A stretch of 64,000 nt of DNA from JAQVCM01 sp040403095 (GTDB taxonomy: Bacteria > Bacteroidota > Bacteroidia > Flavobacteriales_D > Crocinitomicaceae): NCBI GenBank assembly GCA_040403095.1, contig JBBALI010000010.1:1-64000 (forward strand), in the 5' to 3' direction. Below the pieces are notes generated by a model. It was not told the origin of the DNA and ran no database searches. It saw nothing but the letters and a program-made list of their open reading frames with translations. A program made the position numbers and the translations under genes. The first letter of the stretch is position 1. Each line of letters begins with the position of its first letter. Positions 26,217 through 33,500 of this stretch are shown here, one piece after another.

Positions 26217-26224
26217 TACTTTTG
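26217..26224 (+). promoter_or_regulatory. Candidate -7 box (TACTTTTG) next to pbpC start
   Basis: TACTTTTG is a perfect TAnnTTTG match. Only five bases (GAATC) separate it from the ATG at 26230, which implies a leaderless or near-leaderless transcript. Confidence 0.5.
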
Positions 26225-26229
26225 GAATC

Positions 26230-28590
26230 ATGTTCAAAAGAGGTTTTCACACATTTAAAATTTGGACCAGAAAGTTCAAAAAACGATTGGTTGTCTTCGT
26301 ATTTCCGGTTTTCTTCTTGTGGTTTATCTTTTGTTTACCCGCTAATTTATTTGAGGACAGCACTTCAACGGTACTATTAGATAGAAATGGCAATTTATTA
26401 GGCGCTAAAATCGCCGATGATGGTCAATGGAGATTTCCTGAAAAAATGGACGTTCCACCTAAATTTGCTGCTTGTTTGATTGAATTTGAAGATAAAAATT
26501 TCTACACCCACATCGGAATCAGCGCCAAAGGAATTGGTCGTGCGCTGGTGCAAAACTTCAAAAGCAAAAAAGTAGTGAGCGGTGGAAGTACGATTACGAT
26601 GCAATTGGCACGCGTAATGCGCAAAAATCCTGCGAGAACATACAGTGAGAAAATCGTTGAAATGTTGCTTGCGTTGCGGATTGAAATTCGCTATTCGAAA
26701 GACGAAATTCTTGGTTTGTATGCTTCGCACGCGCCGTTTGGAAGCAATGTGGTTGGATTAGAAACCGCTTCGTGGCGATTTTTTGGTCGTTCGGCAGCCA
26801 ATTTAAGTTGGGCTGAGAATGCTACCTTAGCGGTACTTCCAAATGCACCTGGATTGATCTACCCAGGAAAAAACCATGACTTATTGCTTGATAAACGCAA
26901 TCGATTACTCAAACAATTGTATGACAAAAAGGTAATAGACGCCACCACTTTTGAATTGGCAATCTCCGAACCTTTGCCAGAAAAACCATTGCGATTGCCT
27001 CAATTGGCTCCACATTTATTGGAAAAATTTATCCAAGAAGGAAAAAAAGGACAGTTGATTGAATGCTCATTAGACCAAAATCTGCAAGAAAAAGCGATGT
27101 TGCAATTGCAAATTCACCATGAATTGTTGTCTGAAAATCAGATTATGAATGGCGCAATTATGATCACTTCGGTAAAAACAGGTGAAGTTTTGGCATATGT
27201 TGGAAATACAAAAACGGAAGATGTCGAAAATTCGAGTGATGTAAATTGCATTCAAGCGCCTCGAAGCACAGGAAGCATTCTGAAACCATTTTTATTCGCC
27301 AAAAGTTTGGAAGACGGTATTTTGACTCCAGATATGTTGGTGACAGATATTCCCTCACAATTCGGAAGTTTTACGCCGAAAAATTTTTCTGGACAATATG
27401 ATGGCGCTCTGCCCGCGAGTAAAGCACTTTCACGCAGTTTAAATATTCCGATGGTGCATTTGTTAAATCAATATGGCTTGACCAAATTTTACGAAGATTT
27501 GAAAAAATATGGAATGACGACTTTGACCAAACCTTCTCGACACTATGGATTATCGCTCATTCTTGGTGGTGCTGAAGCGAAATTATTTGAGTTGAATTCA
27601 GCCTATACGCAAATGGCGCAAGAATTGAAATTTGGTTATACGATGCCTTGCGTTTTGACAAAAAAATCAGACGAAGAAATCAAAAATTATCCAAAAAAGA
27701 CAAAAAAAATAACAGATCGAGGTTGTATTTACAGCACTTTTGATGCGATGGTTGAAGTGAATCGACCTGATGAAGACAACAATTGGCGAACATTCAGTTC
27801 TTCGCAAAAAATCGCTTGGAAAACAGGTACAAGTTTTGGTTTTCGCGATGCTTGGGCGATTGGCATCACACCTGACTATGTGGTTGCAGTTTGGGTTGGA
27901 AATGCAGATGGAGAAGGAAGACCAGGTTTGACAGGAATCAGCGCTGCTGCGCCTCTGATGTTTGATGTTTTCAGGCAATTGCCAACATCAGAAAAATGGT
28001 TCAAAGCGCCCAAGAATTCACTAGTGATGGTTCCAATTTGTCATGAAAGTGGTCACCGAGCTTCCGGCTTTTGCGTTCAAAAAGATTGGCGATGGATTCC
28101 AAAAACGTGTTTAGATTCGAGAGCTTGTCCATATCACCAATTGATTCACTTGAGCAAAACGACCAATCAGCGCGTGGACAGCGATTGCGAAAATGTGTTC
28201 AATATGAAACATGAGAAATGGTTTGTTTTGCCTTCAATTATTGAAAAGTATTATAAATTCAATCATCCGAATTATAGAACATTGCCAGAATACAAACCGG
28301 AATGTTTGTCTAAAATTTCAGACAAAGCGATTGGAATTATTTATCCGAAAAACAAAAGTAAAATCTATGTTCCGATTGAGATTGACGGAAAGCAAGGTCG
28401 GACGATTTTTGAGGCAACGCATCGCAATATGAACACTAAAATCTATTGGCATCTAGACGATAATTATATCGGAGAAACCAAAGAAATTCACCAATTGTCT
28501 TTAAATCCGTCTGTCGGTTTACACAAATTAATGCTCGTGGATGAAAATGGGATTATGCAGGTAATCGAATTTGAAGTAATTGGTAAATAA
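26230..28590 (+). CDS. pbpC: Penicillin-binding protein 1C (bifunctional transglycosylase/transpeptidase)
   Basis: PbpC polymerises and may cross-link peptidoglycan in the periplasm. The 786 residues match the usual 770-800. One TM helix at about 22-40 is followed by the transglycosylase domain with FEDKNFYTHIGIS, GGSTITMQLARVM and LRIEIRYSKDEIL. The transpeptidase domain has the SxxK serine at Ser349 (STGSILKPF), SRSLNIPMV as the SxN motif, and KTGTSFGFRDAW. A C-terminal PBP1C domain with several cysteines follows. In many Proteobacteria pbpC is next to the alpha-2-macroglobulin gene yfhM; here the corresponding gene lies about 2 kb downstream with three genes between. Confidence 0.96.
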   Translation: MFKRGFHTFKIWTRKFKKRLVVFVFPVFFLWFIFCLPANLFEDSTSTVLLDRNGNLLGAKIADDGQWRFPEKMDVPPKFAACLIEFEDKNFYTHIGISAKGIGRALVQNFKSKKVVSGGSTITMQLARVMRKNPARTYSEKIVEMLLALRIEIRYSKDEILGLYASHAPFGSNVVGLETASWRFFGRSAANLSWAENATLAVLPNAPGLIYPGKNHDLLLDKRNRLLKQLYDKKVIDATTFELAISEPLPEKPLRLPQLAPHLLEKFIQEGKKGQLIECSLDQNLQEKAMLQLQIHHELLSENQIMNGAIMITSVKTGEVLAYVGNTKTEDVENSSDVNCIQAPRSTGSILKPFLFAKSLEDGILTPDMLVTDIPSQFGSFTPKNFSGQYDGALPASKALSRSLNIPMVHLLNQYGLTKFYEDLKKYGMTTLTKPSRHYGLSLILGGAEAKLFELNSAYTQMAQELKFGYTMPCVLTKKSDEEIKNYPKKTKKITDRGCIYSTFDAMVEVNRPDEDNNWRTFSSSQKIAWKTGTSFGFRDAWAIGITPDYVVAVWVGNADGEGRPGLTGISAAAPLMFDVFRQLPTSEKWFKAPKNSLVMVPICHESGHRASGFCVQKDWRWIPKTCLDSRACPYHQLIHLSKTTNQRVDSDCENVFNMKHEKWFVLPSIIEKYYKFNHPNYRTLPEYKPECLSKISDKAIGIIYPKNKSKIYVPIEIDGKQGRTIFEATHRNMNTKIYWHLDDNYIGETKEIHQLSLNPSVGLHKLMLVDENGIMQVIEFEVIGK

Positions 28591-28594
28591 ATGG

Positions 28595-29011
28595 TTACAA
28601 TTTTTCACAATCTAAAATAACCGTTGGAAATTGATAACAAGTTGTGTTGCATTCTTCATTGGTATTGTCTTTCAATTTATTTCCATCTAAAGCAACAATT
28701 GTTTGCTTTGAAGTAACATAATATGCTTCCGCGGCATATCTTTTTCCAACTGGTAGATAAAATGTAATATTGCTTTGATACAATGTATCGATCCAAAGTA
28801 TCACATTGTCCTCAACATAACCGTCATACAAAATCACTGGAACTCCAGGTTGACCAGCTTGGTAAGAAATATTGATTGTCACATCGCCACTGTCAATTTT
28901 TTCAGTGTTGCAAGAAGTCGAAATTTGACAATTTGGATCTGTTTTATTACAACTTGTAAAAAAGAAAATTCCTGTTGAAATCAAAATGAAAAACGTAGCA
29001 TATTTTATCAT
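28595..29011 (-). CDS. Small hypothetical lipoprotein
   Basis: I do not recognise a family. The 138-residue product starts MIKYATFFILISTGIFFFTSC, a lipoprotein signal with the acylated Cys at residue 21. The mature part contains four further cysteines (NCQISTSC, ECNTTC) and beta-rich segments such as DVTINISYQAGQPGVPVILY, which resembles a carboxypeptidase-regulatory-like or transthyretin-like fold. The open frame reaches 36 codons further upstream into the next gene; the lipoprotein start at 29011 is preferred. Its stop lies 4 nt from the pbpC stop on the other strand, and the gene upstream at 29022 is 10 nt away, suggesting a two-gene operon. Confidence 0.8.
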   Translation of the reverse strand: MIKYATFFILISTGIFFFTSCNKTDPNCQISTSCNTEKIDSGDVTINISYQAGQPGVPVILYDGYVEDNVILWIDTLYQSNITFYLPVGKRYAAEAYYVTSKQTIVALDGNKLKDNTNEECNTTCYQFPTVILDCEKL

Positions 29012-29021
29012 CCTCGAAAAT

Positions 29022-29579
29022 TTACAAATTAATAATTCCTGACAACATGATTTTGCTGTCAGATACAGTTGTGAGGTGATCGTTAAACTGCATATAGCCC
29101 AATTTAAGGTATCCAACATCGTTGAAATTCAAACAAAAACCTCCGAAAGGTGCGACGACAAAAAACTTCTCAGCATCAATTTTGGTTCCTTTGTAATTCC
29201 CTAAAAGTAAACCCGTTCTAACTCCAGCGAAAAGTTGCAATTTGTAGCCAAGAACATCAAAATGTAAAAATCGCTTATCGAGATCTAAAGAAATTAGATA
29301 TTTCTGCTCGCGGTACTGACGCACAATATTGTTGTCTGATTTGATTTGCACTTTTTTATAAAATGGTCTTAAATTAAATCCCACACGAGCGCCCCATTCG
29401 AATCCCAAATCCTCAATTCCAGCGGACAGACCAACCATGTAATCTTGCAGATTGAAGTCATTGTTTATACTCAAAGTTGGTACAATCTTTATTTGCTTGG
29501 TTGTTTTGGAGCTTTCTCCAACCTGGCTGATACAAAAATGCGATGCAAAAATTATAAAAAAAAGAAAAATATACTTCAT
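29022..29579 (-). CDS. Hypothetical outer-membrane beta-barrel protein
   Basis: A 185-residue product with a signal peptide (MKYIFLFFIIFASHFC, cut near CISQ). A run of amphipathic beta-strands follows (YMVGLSAGIEDLGFEWGARVGFN-like alternation, KYLISLDLDKRFLHFD, YKLQLFAGVRTGLLLG) and the protein ends in SGIINL. The pattern suggests a small 8-strand outer-membrane barrel. No family name can be given. It lies 10 nt upstream of the lipoprotein gene on the same strand. Confidence 0.75.
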   Translation of the reverse strand: MKYIFLFFIIFASHFCISQVGESSKTTKQIKIVPTLSINNDFNLQDYMVGLSAGIEDLGFEWGARVGFNLRPFYKKVQIKSDNNIVRQYREQKYLISLDLDKRFLHFDVLGYKLQLFAGVRTGLLLGNYKGTKIDAEKFFVVAPFGGFCLNFNDVGYLKLGYMQFNDHLTTVSDSKIMLSGIINL

Positions 29580-29686
29580 GTTTTCAGTAAGGAATTCATA
29601 ACAAATGTAGTGCTTTTGTAAATTAATAAAATAGAAAGCCGGCTAAAGAACTAAATTTAATGCATTTGCGCTACATGACTAAATTT

Positions 29687-29713
29687 CGGAATATCGGAAT
29701 ATGGCGATATTCC
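29687..29713. repeat. Palindromic element copy 1
   Basis: Core TATCGGAATATGGCGATA at 29692-29709, preceded by CGGAA and followed by TTCC. GGAATATCG (29688-29696) can pair with CGATATTCC (29705-29713) in a 9-bp stem, and an alternative stem GGAATAT/ATATTCC has a GGCG loop. Confidence 0.85.
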
Positions 29714-29795
29714 AAAGCAACATAACTGCTGAATATTGGTTGAATTATATAAATCGGATTGAAATATAAATCTTCTTGGCAAATTGAATCAATTT

Positions 29796-29822
29796 CGCAA
29801 TATCGGAATATGGCGATATTCC
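29796..29822. repeat. Palindromic element copy 2
   Basis: Core TATCGGAATATGGCGATA at 29801-29818, identical to copy 1. It is preceded by CGCAA instead of CGGAA and followed by TTCC. Confidence 0.85.
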
Positions 29823-29914
29823 AAAACTCAACGAACAAATATCGAATTTTATAAAATGTTAATAATTCTCTTTTTTTTAAGTCACTAATTTTCCTATTCT
29901 TAATCCAAAATACT

Positions 29915-29922
29915 TACTTTTA
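29915..29922 (+). promoter_or_regulatory. Candidate -7 box (TACTTTTA) next to aroK start
   Basis: TACTTTTA differs from TAnnTTTG in the last base and ends 6 nt before the ATG at 29929. Confidence 0.35.
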
Positions 29923-29928
29923 CTTTCA

Positions 29929-30456
29929 ATGTCAGTGATTATTTTAATCGGTTTTATGGGTTGTGGAAAATCTACTTTTGGTAGAAAACTAGCCAAGCAA
30001 TTGAATTATCAATTCATGGATGCCGACGATGCCATTGAAGCCAAATACAAATTAAAAATAAAAGACATTTTTAGTCAATTTGGTGAAGCTCATTTTCGAA
30101 AATTGGAAGAGAAATTCATCATGGAATTGAATAAAGAACAAAATATCGTTTTGGCAACCGGCGGAGGAATGCCTTGTTTTGGAAAAAATATGGATTTGTT
30201 GAATCAATTAGGCATCACGTTTTATTTGCAAAGACCTATTCCAGAATTGGTGCATCGGTTGATTAACGCCAAACGACCTAGACCATTAATTCAAGGGAAA
30301 AATCAATCGGAATTAACAGAATTCATTGAAGAATTATTACCTAAAAGAGAAGTTTTTTACCTTAAATCACAGCATGTTTTGAATCGAGATCAACATAATC
30401 CAATGTTTGTTCAAGTGCTTTTAAATCAAAAATCAGAAACCACGAATAGCGATTAA
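29929..30456 (+). CDS. aroK: Shikimate kinase
   Basis: AroK phosphorylates shikimate to shikimate-3-phosphate in the pathway to chorismate and aromatic amino acids. The 175-residue protein has the P-loop IGFMGCGKSTFGRKLA, the shikimate-binding MDADDAIEAKYKLKI, the FRKLEEKFI segment and ATGGGMPCF. The lid region KRPRPLIQG carries the conserved Arg. It stands alone; aroE lies about 23 kb away at 52953 on the other strand. The start is the first ATG and directly follows a promoter-like box. Confidence 0.95.
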   Translation: MSVIILIGFMGCGKSTFGRKLAKQLNYQFMDADDAIEAKYKLKIKDIFSQFGEAHFRKLEEKFIMELNKEQNIVLATGGGMPCFGKNMDLLNQLGITFYLQRPIPELVHRLINAKRPRPLIQGKNQSELTEFIEELLPKREVFYLKSQHVLNRDQHNPMFVQVLLNQKSETTNSD

Positions 30457-30556
30457 TATCCAAATCACAACGCTTAATAATTCAAAATCTACAACCTATC
30501 ATTCCTTTTATTTAAAACCAAAATTAAAAATCATCTTTGCTGTAAATATTGAAATC

Positions 30557-33500
30557 ATGAAAATACAACGCATTATTCTTCATTCACTTTTATTGGTTCT
30601 TGGACTCACGTTTTGGGGTTGTAGCTCAAGTCCTGAAATTATCAAAATCGATCCAGCTTATGGTGAGTACATTTCTGGCTATTCTTCTGGAATGATTACC
30701 CGTAAATCGAATATTAGAATCGAATTAGCAGAAAATGTTCCAACTGTTTCAGGCGAAGAAGGTGCTTTGCCAGACTCGACTTTGCTAGAGGATATTTTTT
30801 CTTTCGAACCAGCAGTCGAAGGAAGAGCCGTTTGGATCAGCGACCGTGTAATCGAATTTGTTCCTTTTGAAACTTTACCTGCCAATCAATTTTATACAGT
30901 TGATTTTGATTTGGAACGCGTTGCCAAAGTGAAAGACAATTATGAGAATTTTAAATTTCAATTTTCAACTTTCCAACAAACGCTTTTTGTTGAAACAAAT
31001 GGACTGACAAGCTACGACGACTACTATTCTGAATGGCAAAAATTGGAAGGAAGCATAATGACTTCAGATTTTGAAGATACCACGAAATTAAAGCAAACTA
31101 TTCGCGCTACACAAGACGGAAAACAATTGAAATTGACTTTTAGCGAAAGTTATTACGATGAAAATAAATATTATTTCACTTTCGACAGTATCGCAAGAAC
31201 TGAAAAACCGAGCAAAGTAATTGTGACTTGGGATGGAACGCCTATTGAATCTATCAGCCGAGGCAAGAGAGAAATTGATGTTCCTGCGTTGGGTGATTTT
31301 CTTATTTTGAGTTCAAAAGTGATTGACAATGAAGAACAATATGTGGAAGTGAGATTCAGCGAACCAATTGATCCAAATCAAAATTTGAATGGAATTATTA
31401 CTATTGAAGGAATTGATAAATTGACTTACAGCGTGGATTACAATACTGTCAATGTCTATTTTACAAAACGTTATTTAGGAACCAAGAAATTATCTATCAG
31501 CAACGGAATTCGCAATGCAAAAGGATACAAAAAATTGGAAGATTTTTATTCTTTCATCACCTTCGAAGAGCCAAAACCATTGGTTCGACTCAAAGGAAAC
31601 GGAAGCATTTTGCCAAGTTCCAACGGATTGATTTTTCCGTTTGAATCAATCAGTTTGAAATCTGTAGATGTTCGCGTTATCAAAATTTACGAAACCAACG
31701 TGCATCACTTCTTGCAAGTTAATAACCTGGATGGAAACGATGAATTGACGCGTTTTGGAAAAGTTGTGGCTGAGAAAAAAATCAGATTGGATTACAACAA
31801 AAAAACCAACTTGAAAGAATGGTCCCAACATGTAATTGACTTGGAAAAATTAATCAAACCAGATCCTGGGGCAATATACCGTGTAAGTATAAAGTTCAAC
31901 AAAAGCGATGCGATTTGCGATTGTGAATCTGACGAAGACGCAGAGGAAACTTCTTATGAAAACGAAGAATATGAAAGTTCGCAAGATGAGGAAGACCCAA
32001 ATTGGAATGAAAATTTATGGAACAGTTATGGTTTTGACGGCGGCTACGATACTTGGGATTATTACTCAGAAGATTATTCTGCCTGCGACAATAGTTATTA
32101 CAATGGAAAAGCAGTGAGCCGAAATATTTTGGCATCAGATTTAGGAATGATTTTCAAACTCGACCAAGACAAAACTTCTCATGCATTTGTGAATGATTTA
32201 ATCACAACAAAGCCAATTCAAAATGCTGAAGTGCAATATTTTGATTATTCAAAAAATCTTATCGCTTCGGGAATGACTGACGTCAATGGAATGTTGGAAA
32301 TCAAATTGAGTGAAAAACCTTTTTTGATGATTGCCAAATTGGGCAAACAACGAGGCTATCTGAAATTGCTTGATGGTTACACCAATTCCTTGAGTAAATT
32401 TGATGTTGAAGGTGAATTGGTTCAAAAAGGAATCAAAGGATTTATTTATGGTGAACGTGGTGTTTGGCGTCCGGGTGATTCTCTTTATTTGACTTTCATT
32501 TTGGAAAATAAACTGCATAAAATTCCAGAAAATCACCCAGTGAAATTTGAGTTGCAAGATCCAAATGGACAGATCATTTACCAGGTGACCAAAACGAAAC
32601 ACGTCAATGGAATGTACGATTTCAGGGCGCAAACAAGCACTGAATCTCCAACAGGAAATTATACAGCCTATGTGCGTGTTGGAAATATTACTTTTTCTAA
32701 AAACCTGAAAGTTGAAACTATCAAACCAAATCGATTGAAGATTTATTTGGATGAAAAACATACCAAGCACCGAGACAGTTCTTTGCTTTCTGTAAAATGG
32801 TTGCACGGCGCAGTTGCGAAGAATTTGAAAGTACTTGTGAATGCCAAAATCAGTCAAACAAAGACCACTTTTGACCAATTCAAAAAGTACGTGTTTGATT
32901 CGCCAATTCGACAATACAATACCAATGATGAATTTGTTTTTGAAGGAAATTTAAATTCCAACGGTGAAGCAATGATCAACACCAAATTGAACATTGGAAA
33001 CAATGCACCGGGAATGATGCGTGCAACATATATCACCAAAGTTTTTGAAAAAGGCGGTGATTTTAGCATAGACAGAACTTCAATTCCTTATTCTCCTTTT
33101 AAAACGTATGTCGGAATTCAAGCGCCAGCAACCAAAAGTTATGACAATTCACTAGAAACTGGAAATAATTATAAGTTTGACGTCGTGACTGTTGCAGAAA
33201 ATGGAAACCTGACTAGTACGAAAAAATTGCAGGTTAAAATCTACAAAATTCAATGGCGTTGGTGGTATGAACAAGGAGAAGAAGATGTTGCTAATTACAT
33301 CGGACGTTCAGGAACAATTGTCGTTCAAGACACTTTAATCAGCGCTCCAAACGGAAAAAGTTCGTTCAATTTCAAAATCAAATATCCTGATTATGGACGA
33401 TATTTGATGACGGTAACTGATTTAGAAGGTCAACACCAAACAGGGACGATTGTCACAGTTGATTGGCCATATTGGAGCAGAGCAAACCGCAAAAACAATG

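Larger units (their letters stand above)
29580..29928. other. Divergent intergenic region holding two palindromic elements
   Basis: The 349-nt gap between the barrel protein gene and aroK has no gene-like open frame. It holds two copies of the TATCGSAATATKSCGATA element, 109 nt apart and in the same orientation. The flanks are also alike: AATTTCG before and ATTCCAAA after each. Confidence 0.7.
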
